A stretch of DNA of 64,000 bases from Bacillota bacterium (lineage in GTDB: Bacteria > Bacillota > Clostridia > Lachnospirales > Lachnospiraceae): assembly GCA_023392615.1 (NCBI GenBank), contig JAEVYT010000021.1:194167-258166 (forward strand). The letters run 5' to 3'. The position numbers and the translations under genes are program-made. Below, piece by piece: positions 34,383 to 43,680 of the stretch. The notes under the pieces were generated by a model. That model made no database searches. It was given only the letters and a program-made list of their open reading frames with translations, and was not told where the DNA came from. The first letter of the stretch is position 1, and every line of letters starts with the position of its first letter.

Positions 34383-34601
34383 ATGGAAAGAAAATGGAAA
34401 GATATTAAAGATAAAGAAGGCAATCATTATATAATTAGTCATGAAAAAGATAATATTATTTATCTTACAAAAATGATTACAGCTGAAGAAGCAAATGAAA
34501 AAGGATTGAATGGTCCAGATTCAGATAAATTACTTGGATCTGTTTACATTGAAGATTTAGCGAAAGATTATAATATATTAATTATTAAGTTTGAACGGTG
34601 A
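34383..34601 (+). CDS. Small hypothetical protein
   Basis: 72 residues behind AAAGGGGAG. Mixed alpha/beta, charged, no motif (NHYIISHEKDNIIYLTKMI). Has its own promoter. Not recognised. Confidence 0.5.
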   Translation: MERKWKDIKDKEGNHYIISHEKDNIIYLTKMITAEEANEKGLNGPDSDKLLGSVYIEDLAKDYNILIIKFER

Positions 34602-34762
34602 GCATCCTTCGAGATCCTTTTAAATTGTTATAAAATATTATATAAAACATTATCATATATGTGAAATTGGTTCATATAATTAATATAGGTACATATTTGG
34701 TATAATTGCAACCTTTCTTGAATATTGATTAATTATAATCGAGTTTAGGAGGGGCTAAGTGC

Positions 34763-34861
34763 ATGCTTTACTTACTTATAGCTATAGTGTTGGTAACACC
34801 GAGCATATGTTTTACTATTATAATATGCTTTATTACTAAGCGTGACAGGAGAAATAAGTAG
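34763..34861 (+). CDS. 32-residue membrane peptide
   Basis: ATG eight bases behind AGGAGGGG. A hydrophobic helix (LYLLIAIVLVTPSICFTII) with a basic tail TKRDRRNK. Such peptides can be type-I-toxin-like, but no antitoxin RNA could be identified. Confidence 0.45.
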   Translation: MLYLLIAIVLVTPSICFTIIICFITKRDRRNK

Positions 34862-35007
34862 TATATGATAGCTTAATCCTTGGTATTGTGTTAAATGCAT
34901 AATATGAGGGATGAGCTTAGCCTAATAAATATAATATAAAACAATAAAATTGGAACTTTAACAGTTCCTTTTTTGTTATAAATATAAAATGGATTAAAAT
35001 AATCCTA

Positions 35008-35036
35008 TTGAAAAACGAACAAATGTTTGCTATAAT
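35008..35036 (+). promoter_or_regulatory. Rightward promoter with LexA-type box
   Basis: TTGAAA (35008-35013), 17 bases, TATAAT (35031-35036). The spacer holds CGAACAAATGTTTG (35016-35029), which differs from a perfect GAAC-N4-GTTC core at one base. It shares GAACAAATGTT with the box at 31032. It predicts SOS control of the two genes downstream. Confidence 0.65.
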
Positions 35037-35084
35037 ATGATTTACCACATACAAGTAATAAATGTCATAATTTACCCTTTTATG

Positions 35085-35113
35085 TTGAATGTTATTTCCA
35101 TATGATGTATAAT
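35085..35113 (+). promoter_or_regulatory. Second promoter of the two-gene unit
   Basis: TTGAAT (35085-35090), 17 bases, TATAAT (35108-35113), 33 bases before the coding start and without a LexA box. It could give a basal level. The rest of 34862-35145 shows no gene I can support. Confidence 0.6.
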
Positions 35114-35145
35114 GATGGAAATATAATGTACAAGGGGGATGGCAT

Positions 35146-36096
35146 ATGCCTAATAAAAAGAAAGCAACTATAGCGAATTTTAACATGGTTTTTAGAGACA
35201 AAGAAAATAACGAAAGACCTTTATTAGATTATTTTGATACTGTAATAAATGCATTAAAAACTGGAGAAGAAATAAAATTAAATGGAACCAACTATATGCT
35301 TATGAATGTTGATGTTGCCAGCATCGGAGATGAAGATTATGCAATTGTAGGATATATAGTTAAAAATACAACATTAGAGGTATTGTCCGAGTTGGATGAG
35401 AATGGTAATTTGGTTGAAATAGAAAATAAATATCCATCAGCTCCTTTTTCGTTTTTCTCAATATATTTAAAGAACCACAGAATGGTTTTTATGCAGAACC
35501 AAAAAGGAAGTCCAACATTACGTAATTTTGCAGCAATTGTCTATAGATATTTGTATAGATATATCAACAAAATAAACAGTACGCAACTTGATTATAATGT
35601 AATACCTATTCCTGAGTTATATGTTGTTGGAATACCTATGAGGGAATCAGTTATTGAAACACTAAAACAAGCAAAAAAAATAAATACATTAACATTAAGA
35701 TTCTACCCATTGAATGGTGATATCGACTTTTCAGGAATGTTTACTGGTATGACTACGGATCTAAGAAAGAAGGTTGGTAGTAAAAGCGGCGAAATTCTAT
35801 TACGGTCGCCCCAAGATATTAATGGTATTGCAGAAGTTCTAGAAGACGCAGGTGGAACAGTTAATCCTATATTTGAAATTACTTACCCAGATAAAAGCAA
35901 GACAACAATTCGTGATTATCAAATTTCCGAGAGAATGGATATGGATATTAAAGGGGATAGTATGCAAGAAGAACTAAAAGATTTAACTATCAAAGGGAAG
36001 GACTTTAAAGCAATTTCATATGTGAGCAAATCAAACAAACAAATCTATGACAATAATATTAGTAAAGTTATTCCATTTGTGAAAAGAAAATATTAG
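35146..36096 (+). CDS. Soluble component of a candidate two-gene exclusion system
   Basis: 316 residues, no signal or membrane segment, behind AAGGGGGA. The N-terminal half is alpha/beta (NMVFRDKENNERPLLDYFDTV, EEIKLNGTNYMLMNVDVA, FSFFSIYLKNHRMVFMQNQ, SPTLRNFAAIVYRYL); the C-terminal half is a second compact domain. The order of elements recalls lambda RexA, and partly KwaB-like proteins, but I cannot show homology. It is 20 bases before a membrane gene in the same operon. Confidence 0.65.
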   Translation: MPNKKKATIANFNMVFRDKENNERPLLDYFDTVINALKTGEEIKLNGTNYMLMNVDVASIGDEDYAIVGYIVKNTTLEVLSELDENGNLVEIENKYPSAPFSFFSIYLKNHRMVFMQNQKGSPTLRNFAAIVYRYLYRYINKINSTQLDYNVIPIPELYVVGIPMRESVIETLKQAKKINTLTLRFYPLNGDIDFSGMFTGMTTDLRKKVGSKSGEILLRSPQDINGIAEVLEDAGGTVNPIFEITYPDKSKTTIRDYQISERMDMDIKGDSMQEELKDLTIKGKDFKAISYVSKSNKQIYDNNISKVIPFVKRKY

Positions 36097-36116
36097 TTTT
36101 TTGGAAGGTGATAAAG

Positions 36117-36785
36117 ATGAAGCAGAAGATCGAAATAGATATAGAAATTATAGAGGAATTATTAAAGAATCAGACTTCAAAAGAAATGTTATTTCAATCT
36201 TTTAACTTTATTTTACCTAATAAAACGAATAAAAATTATTTAAGCTTTTGTATAATTATATTATTAAGTATGATACCATCAGTATTAATTGGGTTTTCAA
36301 GTGACACTATTTCTTTAATAAAATCATCTGCAGAAAAAATAAATGAAGCGATGATAGCGTTATTTGGAATAGTTTTTACTGGATATGCATTTTTCCAAGC
36401 ATTAATAAATAAAGAATTACTTTTAAGAATGCTCAGTAGCGATGAGGGAGATAAGGATTCTCGCAAGAAACAAGTGAAAAAAAGTCGGTTACAAATATCA
36501 AATGAGTACTTTGTTAAGGTTATGATGCTTCAAGGATTTTCAATAATTATTAGTTTGTTTTTAGGTATATCTTTGGATGCGATTCCTAATAACTGGTCTT
36601 TATTTGATAATTTGATAATGAACAATAGTATAGCATTTTTGGCAATATGGCTTTATCTATCATTTAACTTCTTGATTGTATGGGAAATTAAAAGCTTTGT
36701 GTTTAATGTTTTTCAATTATTTAATGCGCATGCTGGTGCAAAAGTATTAACAATGCTTAATGGAAAACAAAATGAAGAAGACTGA
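36117..36785 (+). CDS. Four-helix membrane component of a candidate two-gene exclusion system
   Basis: 222 residues from the ATG behind GGAAGGTGATAAAG. About four membrane helices (~42-65, 83-103, 143-163, 180-210) with a cytoplasmic charged loop (KDSRKKQVKKSRLQ). No enzyme motif. In layout it resembles a channel-forming partner such as RexB or KwaA. No known name. Confidence 0.65.
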   Translation: MKQKIEIDIEIIEELLKNQTSKEMLFQSFNFILPNKTNKNYLSFCIIILLSMIPSVLIGFSSDTISLIKSSAEKINEAMIALFGIVFTGYAFFQALINKELLLRMLSSDEGDKDSRKKQVKKSRLQISNEYFVKVMMLQGFSIIISLFLGISLDAIPNNWSLFDNLIMNNSIAFLAIWLYLSFNFLIVWEIKSFVFNVFQLFNAHAGAKVLTMLNGKQNEED

Positions 36786-36906
36786 AGGTAGATTGATCTT
36801 TTGATAGTTTGTTAGAATTATATAACTAGTTATCATGACAAATCATTCTCATGATAAATCAATACTAGTAATTGAGATAAAATATTTGCATTTAGGAGAT
36901 AATGAT

Positions 36907-37083
36907 ATGGGTGAATGGTACATAGATCATTGTAAACAGATAATAAGGGATGAAGAAGATTTTTTAACACAAATCGCTGACGCTAGAACACATATGGTTG
37001 GTGAATTACTTGATGAACTTGAAGCTCATGCAAAGAAAAATATTGAAATATATAAGAGAGTAATAGATATGGAGTCTCAGTAA
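36907..37083 (+). CDS. Small helical protein before terminase
   Basis: 58 residues from the ATG behind TTAGGAG: MGEWYIDHCKQIIRDEEDF. The longer frame upstream has no ribosome site. Hypothetical. Confidence 0.5.
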   Translation: MGEWYIDHCKQIIRDEEDFLTQIADARTHMVGELLDELEAHAKKNIEIYKRVIDMESQ

Positions 37084-37131
37084 TGAGGCTCTTTTCTTAT
37101 ATACAAAACAAACGAATAGAGGTGGTGATGC

Positions 37132-37848
37132 TTGGCAAGAGCTCCGGATCAAAGAGTAATTGAAGCAGCTGAACTATATCAGAATGGATTGAAATTAATT
37201 GAGATTTCTAGTCAATTGAATATTCCTGAAGGAACAGTTAGGAGCTGGAAGAATAGATATAAATGGGATAATGCAACGTTGCAATCAGATAAACGCAACG
37301 TTGCGAAAGATAAGGGCGGTCAGCCTGGTAATAATAATGCTACTGGTCATGGAGCTCCGGATGGAAATAAAAATTCGGAGAAGCATGGATTTTTCAGTAA
37401 GTGGCTTCCAGAGGAGACAATGCAGATCATGCAGAGCATCCAGCACGCAGATCCGCTTGACCTACTATGGGATAACATACATCTGCAGTACACGGCTATT
37501 ATCCGGGCGCAACGGTTAATGTATGTCCGGGATCAGGAAGATATAACTACAACTAAGATAGGTGAAGGTTATAGTGATACCGGTGGTAGCGAGAAGTGGG
37601 AAGTTCAACAGGCCTGGGATAAACATGCTACATTCCTGAAAGCTCAAAGTCGAGCAATGGGTGAACTCCGGTCGATGATTAAGCAATACGATGAGCTGCT
37701 GCATAAGAATCGGGATCTGGCTACAGAGGAGCAGAAACGAAGAATAGCGTTAATTAAGGCTCAAACAGATAAAATATCTGGTTCTGATAATCAGTCAGAG
37801 CTAAAGCGTCTGGATGAAGTACTAAGTGAGATTAAGGGGGTTATATAA
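37132..37848 (+). CDS. terS: Terminase small subunit
   Basis: 238 residues, TTG start behind GAGGTGGTG. N-terminal helix-turn-helix (QNGLKLIEISSQLNIPEGTVRSWKNRYKW), a glycine/asparagine-rich linker (GGQPGNNNATGHGAPDGN) and a helical oligomerisation part. It recognises the packaging site. It is followed without a gap by the large subunit. Confidence 0.9.
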   Translation: MARAPDQRVIEAAELYQNGLKLIEISSQLNIPEGTVRSWKNRYKWDNATLQSDKRNVAKDKGGQPGNNNATGHGAPDGNKNSEKHGFFSKWLPEETMQIMQSIQHADPLDLLWDNIHLQYTAIIRAQRLMYVRDQEDITTTKIGEGYSDTGGSEKWEVQQAWDKHATFLKAQSRAMGELRSMIKQYDELLHKNRDLATEEQKRRIALIKAQTDKISGSDNQSELKRLDEVLSEIKGVI

Positions 37849-39102
37849 ATGCCCTTCTCTGTTAAGCAAGATGAATTCTTCAACAAAGCTGATCACAGGT
37901 GGAATGTAAAGACCGGTGCAACCAGATCCGGAAAGACATACATGGATTATTATGTTATACCTAAGCGAATCCGGAGCCGAATAGGTGAACCTGGATTGGC
38001 TGTTATTCTCGGTGTATCGAAAGGTACACTGCAACGTAATATTATTACTCCATTACAGCAGATATGGGGATCAAAACTTGTAGGCGATATTAATTCTGAG
38101 AACATATGCAAGATGTTTGGCGAAGATGTTTATTGTCTTGGTGCTGAAAAGGTGAGCCAGGTATCTAAGATTAGAGGATCATCAATAAAGTATTGTTATG
38201 GTGATGAGATAACTGACTGGAATCAAGAAGTATTTGATATGCTTAAATCTCGTTTAGATAAACCGTATTCGTGTTTCGATGGAGCATGCAACCCAGGGGC
38301 ACCTCAGCACTGGTTTAAAAAGTTCATTGATAGTGATGTTGATATTTATTGTCAGCAGTATACTATATTTGATAATCCATTCCTGGATCCTAAATTCGTT
38401 GAGGAACTATGCAAGGAGTACAAAGGTACCGTCCTTTATGACCGTTATATACGAGGTTTATGGGTAGCAGCCGAAGGATCCATATATCGTTTGATGTGTG
38501 ATGCTGTTTCCGGAAGTGGGAATAATCCATATTCGCTTACTGAAAAGCCTAATAACATTATGGAGATTAATATTGGTGTAGACTTTGGTGGGACTGGATC
38601 TGGACATGCTTTTGTGGCTACGGCTTATACCAGAGGGTATCAAAATATTATTCCTCTTGCTAGTGAAAGGCATATTAGCAAGGATGGCAGCATTGATCCG
38701 GATAAGCTTGGACAGTTATTCGTGGATTTCTGTCTGAAGATTATCAACCTATATGGGTTCATAACTCATGTATATTGTGATAGTGCTGAGCAGACACTCA
38801 TTGCCGGGCTCAGGACATCAGCCAGGAAAGGTGGATTGAGTTGGCTAAGAATTGAGAATGCTCTTAAAACAACTATAAATGATCGTATAAGATTTATGCA
38901 GCGTATGCTCAGTCAGCAGCGCTTTTTTTATATGCAAAATCAATGTATAACGCTAGAAGATGCACTAACAACAGCGTTATGGAATGAAAAGAACCTGACT
39001 GAGGATGAACGTCTTGATGATGGTACCAGTGATGTTGATACATTGGATGCATTTGAGTATACATATGAAAGAGATATAAGCCGGTTCATCCGGTACGAAT
39101 AG
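37849..39102 (+). CDS. terL: Terminase large subunit
   Basis: 417 residues, PBSX/SPP1 type. Packaging ATPase Walker A TGATRSGKTYMDYYVI, the YGDEITDW segment for Walker B, and the nuclease motif INIGVDFGGTGSGHAFV with the metal-binding Asp. It cuts and pumps DNA into the prohead. Confidence 0.95.
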   Translation: MPFSVKQDEFFNKADHRWNVKTGATRSGKTYMDYYVIPKRIRSRIGEPGLAVILGVSKGTLQRNIITPLQQIWGSKLVGDINSENICKMFGEDVYCLGAEKVSQVSKIRGSSIKYCYGDEITDWNQEVFDMLKSRLDKPYSCFDGACNPGAPQHWFKKFIDSDVDIYCQQYTIFDNPFLDPKFVEELCKEYKGTVLYDRYIRGLWVAAEGSIYRLMCDAVSGSGNNPYSLTEKPNNIMEINIGVDFGGTGSGHAFVATAYTRGYQNIIPLASERHISKDGSIDPDKLGQLFVDFCLKIINLYGFITHVYCDSAEQTLIAGLRTSARKGGLSWLRIENALKTTINDRIRFMQRMLSQQRFFYMQNQCITLEDALTTALWNEKNLTEDERLDDGTSDVDTLDAFEYTYERDISRFIRYE

Positions 39103-39112
39103 AGGTGAGAAG

Positions 39113-40717
39113 ATGAAGTATAGTAAAATGGTTGAATGCCTAAATAAGTTGGTGACTGATAAAAGCCTTAAGCTTGATGGAATAAATGTGTCATCGGTTA
39201 TGCAGAATGCTATAGAGTTATGGGATCTCATGTACTGCAATCGTGCTCCATGGTTAGGTAAAAATCAAAAGTCAGCTGGAATACCTGCATCAGTTGCCAG
39301 TGAGATAGCAAGACTTGTAACACTGGAACTTAAATCAGAGGTAATCGGTAGTTCAAGAGCTGAATATATCAATGAAATTTATCAGGGAGTTTTAGCAGGA
39401 CTTAGGAAGCAAGTAGAATATGGATGTGCCAAGGGAAGCATGGTATTTAAACCTTATCCATCGAATGAGTCAGTAGCTATTCAATATAATGCTGCAGACA
39501 GTTTTTACCCAATCACGTTTGATAGTAACGGTAATATTACTCAGTGTGCTTTTACTGAACAATTCACACGAGGAAAAGAGATCTACACCAGGGTTGAATT
39601 ACATTCCTTAGTGGATGAAGGGGTAAAGGTATATAACTTCGCTTATCTAAGTAAGACCGGTGCTACGATTGGAAGCGAAGTATCTTTAACAACTATTAAG
39701 CAATGGGAGGATATCGAACCAGAAGGTTTACTGGCCGGTGCAGATAAGCTTACGATTGGATTTTTTAAAGTACCTCTTGCTAACAACGTGGATACAGACA
39801 GTCCACTTGGTATATCGGTATTTAGTCGTTCTACTGAACATATTAAAATTGCTGATAAGCGGTACAATCAAATAGATTGGGAATATGACAGTAAGGAAAC
39901 AGCTGTACATATTGCATCATCGCTACTTAAGTACGATAAAACCAGTGATAAATTTGATTATCCAGGAGGAAAGGAACGTTTATATCGGACGCTTGAGTAT
40001 AGCTCTGGTGCCACTGATAAGCCATTTATGGATACATTTAGCCCTGAGATAAGAGATGAATCATATTATCATGGTTACAACGAACAGCTCAGAAGGATAG
40101 AGTTTGATAGCGGATTAGCTTATGGAACCTTATCAAATATACAAGAGGTTGAAAAGACAGCAGAGGAGATAAAATCAAGTAAGCAGAGATCATACACTAC
40201 TGTATCAGATATTCAGCAGGCTTTACAGAAAGCTCTTACCGATCTTGTGGATGCTATCAATTTTTGGGCGAGTGCAGAGTCTCTTATAGAGGAAGGAACT
40301 TATACCGTTACATTTGATTGGGATGACAGTATTGTTACTGATAACGAAAAAGAACGTAACCAAGACAGGCAGGATATTGCTATAGGTGCCATGCCATTAC
40401 TTGACTACAGAATGAAGTGGTATGGAGAATCCGAGGAAGAAGCAGCTAAGAAGATTAGTATACCAGCGGATGTGTTACCGGATGATGTGCAGTTGCCTGC
40501 ACAGAAGCAAGCTAATAGCAATGATGTCACTACTGATCCGCAAGGTGCTGAGGTTCAAGGCAAGTCTTTAAACGGAGCGCAAATGCAGAGCCTTATGGCT
40601 ATTATGACTCAATATGCAGCAAAGCAGATATCGGAGGGACAGGCTATAAATCTTATCAGTACAGCGATTGGGCTTGATAAAGAAGCTGCTAAAAAATTGC
40701 TCAATGGTGAAATTTAG
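39113..40717 (+). CDS. Portal protein
   Basis: 534 residues, SPP1 gp6/A118-like portal family. Typical segments are APWLGKNQKSAGIPASVASEIARL near the N terminus and VEKTAEEIKSSKQRSYTTVSDIQQAL in the clip/stem part. It forms the dodecameric DNA gate at one capsid vertex and docks terminase. Confidence 0.92.
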   Translation: MKYSKMVECLNKLVTDKSLKLDGINVSSVMQNAIELWDLMYCNRAPWLGKNQKSAGIPASVASEIARLVTLELKSEVIGSSRAEYINEIYQGVLAGLRKQVEYGCAKGSMVFKPYPSNESVAIQYNAADSFYPITFDSNGNITQCAFTEQFTRGKEIYTRVELHSLVDEGVKVYNFAYLSKTGATIGSEVSLTTIKQWEDIEPEGLLAGADKLTIGFFKVPLANNVDTDSPLGISVFSRSTEHIKIADKRYNQIDWEYDSKETAVHIASSLLKYDKTSDKFDYPGGKERLYRTLEYSSGATDKPFMDTFSPEIRDESYYHGYNEQLRRIEFDSGLAYGTLSNIQEVEKTAEEIKSSKQRSYTTVSDIQQALQKALTDLVDAINFWASAESLIEEGTYTVTFDWDDSIVTDNEKERNQDRQDIAIGAMPLLDYRMKWYGESEEEAAKKISIPADVLPDDVQLPAQKQANSNDVTTDPQGAEVQGKSLNGAQMQSLMAIMTQYAAKQISEGQAINLISTAIGLDKEAAKKLLNGEI

Positions 40718-40727
40718 GAGGGATGAT

Positions 40728-40817
40728 ATGAGATGGTATCAAGTTATATTATTGCCGGTGGTTAAGGTGGTAAATAAAGTATTGTTTAAGATAAATAATA
40801 CTTTAGAAAAGCGATAA
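40728..40817 (+). CDS. 29-residue peptide between portal and minor capsid genes
   Basis: ATG behind AGGAGGGATGAT: MRWYQVILLPVVKVVNKVLF and a polar end. An amphipathic or short membrane helix. Its place and good site support translation; role unknown. Confidence 0.5.
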   Translation: MRWYQVILLPVVKVVNKVLFKINNTLEKR

Positions 40818-40831
40818 GGCGGTGGTAACCA

Positions 40832-42412
40832 ATGTTCAAACCTTCAGATTTAGAAGCTATGCCTATCCAACTCGAACAACGAATGTCTGAAATGGAAATA
40901 AATATCATGCAAGACATCATACGGCGCATCAAGATTAATGATGAGATCACTCGATCAGCGGATTGGCAGATATATCGATTAGTGCAGATGGGTAAGAGTT
41001 CAGAGTACATAGAACAACAGATAAAGCAAGCTCTTAACTTCTCTGATACCGAAATTAATGATTTATATGAAAAGGCTATTCAATCCGGTTATACCAGGGA
41101 TAAAAAACTATATCAGGCAACTGGTAAAGATTTTATTCCATTCAAGAAAAATAATGAGCTGCAACAGCTGATCCAATCAGTAATCGCTCAAACTAAGAAT
41201 CAGATGACTAATATCACCCAAACACTTGGATTTGCGATTGAGCTTAATGGTAAACAGGTAATTACTCCTTTATCCGAATACCTGCAGCGTACTCTTGACA
41301 CAGCGGTATTTGAAGTAACTAACGGTACATTTGATTATAACAGCACTCTTAAAAAAGTTGTATCTCAAATGACAAAGAGTGGATTACGTACGGTTGATTA
41401 TGCTTCAGGGTGGAGCAACCGGATTGAAGTAGCTGCCAGAAGGGCATTGATGTCAGGTGTAACTCAGGTGACGAGTCATATTAATGAGCGAAATGCTAAT
41501 GAGTTGGGTACAGATAAATATGAGGTATCCTGGCATGCATCGGCAAGACCGTCACACCAAGCATGGCAAGGCAGAGTTTATACTAAGCAACAGCTTGTTA
41601 CTATTTGTGGACTTGGTACCGGTCCCGGACTAATGGGTTGGAATTGCTATCATAGTTACTATCCATTTGTCGAAGGAGTATCTGAACGTCAATGGACTGA
41701 TAAAAAGTTAAATGATATGAATGCTAAGGAGAATACTCCTAAAGAGTATAATGGCAAGGAATATACTACATACGAAGCAGTACAGCATCAAAGACAGTTA
41801 GAAACACTAATGCGAAAGCAGAGACAAGATATAAAACTTTTAGAGTCCGGCGGAGCCGATGAGGATGATATCATAAATGCAAAAATTAGGTATCAGAATT
41901 CTATGGGACAGTACAGAATGTTTTCGAAAGCATTGAATCTTCCACAACAGATAGAACGTGTTTATGTTGATGGAGTCGGAAGGGTGGTTTCTGGAAAGGT
42001 TGCAAAAAATGGTAAATATGATATACTTAATAAAAAGACAAAGAAGTTCTTGGAAGATCTTTCTTCCGGTAAAATAAACACTAATATCAAGTGGAACAAA
42101 CAAAGGGAACACTTGCTTGGAACTAAGGAATGGACTAAGCGAGTGCGTGATGATTTGCAATTAGGAAAAACTCCGGCAAGCGCCTTTTTAGAGAGTATTG
42201 ATTATTCTGAGCTAATTAATAATGGCATCGGGAAAGGTAAGATAGTATTTGCAAATTCTAAAAGTATTTATCCACATGAATATATTCAAACAGATAAGAT
42301 TATTGGAAGAGTATTTAACGTAGGTACAGGAAAATATGAAAATACAAAGAGATTTGTTATTCATTATTCTAAAAAAGGAACTCATGCACATCCGGTTAAA
42401 GAAAGGGAGTGA
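40832..42412 (+). CDS. Minor capsid protein fused to a Ntox50-like toxin domain
   Basis: 526 residues. Residues 1-~310 are SPP1 gp7/phage minor head type (AARRALMSGVTQVTSHINERN, EVSWHASARPSHQAWQGRVY, GWNCYHSYYPF). From ~420 a separate domain follows: KQREHLLGTKEW, FANSKSIYPHEYIQTDKIIGR and IHYSKKGTHAHP, which fits the bacterial toxin 50 (RNase-like) family of polymorphic toxins. A protein in the head could be ejected with DNA into a host. Directly followed by a small gene that could be its immunity factor. Confidence 0.8.
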   Translation: MFKPSDLEAMPIQLEQRMSEMEINIMQDIIRRIKINDEITRSADWQIYRLVQMGKSSEYIEQQIKQALNFSDTEINDLYEKAIQSGYTRDKKLYQATGKDFIPFKKNNELQQLIQSVIAQTKNQMTNITQTLGFAIELNGKQVITPLSEYLQRTLDTAVFEVTNGTFDYNSTLKKVVSQMTKSGLRTVDYASGWSNRIEVAARRALMSGVTQVTSHINERNANELGTDKYEVSWHASARPSHQAWQGRVYTKQQLVTICGLGTGPGLMGWNCYHSYYPFVEGVSERQWTDKKLNDMNAKENTPKEYNGKEYTTYEAVQHQRQLETLMRKQRQDIKLLESGGADEDDIINAKIRYQNSMGQYRMFSKALNLPQQIERVYVDGVGRVVSGKVAKNGKYDILNKKTKKFLEDLSSGKINTNIKWNKQREHLLGTKEWTKRVRDDLQLGKTPASAFLESIDYSELINNGIGKGKIVFANSKSIYPHEYIQTDKIIGRVFNVGTGKYENTKRFVIHYSKKGTHAHPVKERE

Positions 42413-42419
42413 TTAGTCA

Positions 42420-42647
42420 GTGAGAAAGTATGATTTATTCACGGATATAGAGATAAACTCAAATAAAAAGAAGAAATCAACCTTGGTCTTAGCGAGTGGT
42501 GAAAATATTACTGGTATAAGCCATGGAGTTGAACCGGCATTCGACGATGAAGGTGATGAACTTGATTTTGAATACTTGGTATTCGCTGTGGACGGTGAAA
42601 GCCAAGACAGATATTTAAAGCTTATTGATATTGAGCGAATTTTATAA
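42420..42647 (+). CDS. Small acidic protein, candidate immunity to the capsid toxin
   Basis: 75 residues, GTG start behind GGGAGTG. Strongly acidic (PAFDDEGDELDFEYLVFAVDGE), beta-rich. It starts 7 bases after the toxin-fused minor capsid gene, as immunity genes do. The role is inferred from context alone. Confidence 0.5.
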   Translation: MRKYDLFTDIEINSNKKKKSTLVLASGENITGISHGVEPAFDDEGDELDFEYLVFAVDGESQDRYLKLIDIERIL

Positions 42648-42701
42648 ATGCCATCTATCATAACGGTAGGTGGTATTTTTATACCCTTTTTTGGAGGATT
42701 T

Positions 42702-43016
42702 ATGACAAAAATAGAAGAATTATATTACCAAGATGAGTTGATCGGATTTATTGTAGAAGGACATGCAAATTATTCAATTCCTGGGCGTGATATTGTTTGC
42801 GCTGCAATCACGATCTTAACTATCAATACAATCAATTCTTTGTGTGAATTGGCTGGTGTTGATCCGGAAGTCAAGGAAAACGATGCATATATCGAGTATC
42901 AGATACCAGGTAAAGTAAGCATTATTACTCATACATTGCTTAAGGCAGCTCAGATTGGTTATAAGAGTATAGCAGAGCAGTATCCAGAGAATGTTACATT
43001 TATAGAAAGGCGGTGA
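42702..43016 (+). CDS. Prp-like cysteine protease, probable prohead protease
   Basis: 104 residues from the ATG behind TTGGAGG. It has the Prp signature GHANYSIPGRDIVCAAIT with catalytic His (~22) and Cys (~34). Prp removes an N-terminal peptide from ribosomal protein L27, and homologues in staphylococcal phages cut capsid and scaffold proteins. Here it lies just before scaffold and capsid genes. Confidence 0.85.
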   Translation: MTKIEELYYQDELIGFIVEGHANYSIPGRDIVCAAITILTINTINSLCELAGVDPEVKENDAYIEYQIPGKVSIITHTLLKAAQIGYKSIAEQYPENVTFIERR

Positions 43017-43030
43017 TCCATTAATCTCGC

Positions 43031-43060
43031 TTGAGACGTGCGTTAACGTCTTATTTTTTA
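43031..43060 (+). terminator. Weak terminator between protease and scaffold
   Basis: AGACGT (43034-43039) pairs with ACGTCT (43046-43051), followed by a T-run. Probably only partly active. Confidence 0.5.
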
Positions 43061-43127
43061 TGTCCGGAATGACGTAAAACTATAATCCCGGGTGCTTACC
43101 CGTAAAAAGCGTAATGGAGGGTTTTAT

Positions 43128-43658
43128 ATGCAAAGAAAGTTTTTGAAAGATATGGGTCTGACTGACGAACAGATAGACCAGATTATGAAAGAAAATGGAA
43201 ATGATATCACTCGTGAACAGGGAGTTGCAAACACGTATAAAACACAGCTCGAAGATGTACAAGGCAAATTAAAGGCGTTTGATGGTGTAGATGTTAAGGA
43301 TTTGCAGGGAAAGATTTCAACTCTTACAAATGATCTTAACACTACAAAGTCAACCTATGAGTCACAGATTGCTGATATGCAGTTTACATCGGCGCTTGAA
43401 GGCAAGATTTCAGCTCTTAAGCCAAGAAATGTTAAAGCGGTTATGGCCTTACTAGATATGGATAGTTTGAAGAAATCAAAGAATCAGGACACAGATCTCA
43501 CCGCAGCACTCGAAGCAGTCAAGAAAGACAATGGTTATTTATTTGAGGAAAGTAGAACTACTCCAAGAGTGGTAACCAGCAACCAAACAACTACCGACAA
43601 CACAGATAAGAAAGCTGCTGCAAATGAAGCTTTTCGTTCTCTGCTTAAGTCGGAATAA
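43128..43658 (+). CDS. Scaffold protein, GP20 type
   Basis: 176 residues from the ATG behind TGGAGGG. N terminus KFLKDMGLTDEQIDQIMKENG and a long coiled coil (~35-90) followed by an acidic/polar tail, as in phage minor structural protein GP20 scaffolds. It guides capsid assembly. Confidence 0.85.
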   Translation: MQRKFLKDMGLTDEQIDQIMKENGNDITREQGVANTYKTQLEDVQGKLKAFDGVDVKDLQGKISTLTNDLNTTKSTYESQIADMQFTSALEGKISALKPRNVKAVMALLDMDSLKKSKNQDTDLTAALEAVKKDNGYLFEESRTTPRVVTSNQTTTDNTDKKAAANEAFRSLLKSE

Positions 43659-43680
43659 TCAAGAAAGAATGAGGTAATTT

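Noticed and set aside
34917..35201. A 94-codon leftward open frame
   Set aside because: It runs across two good rightward promoters and the start of the 35146 gene; composition is that of AT-rich non-coding sequence.
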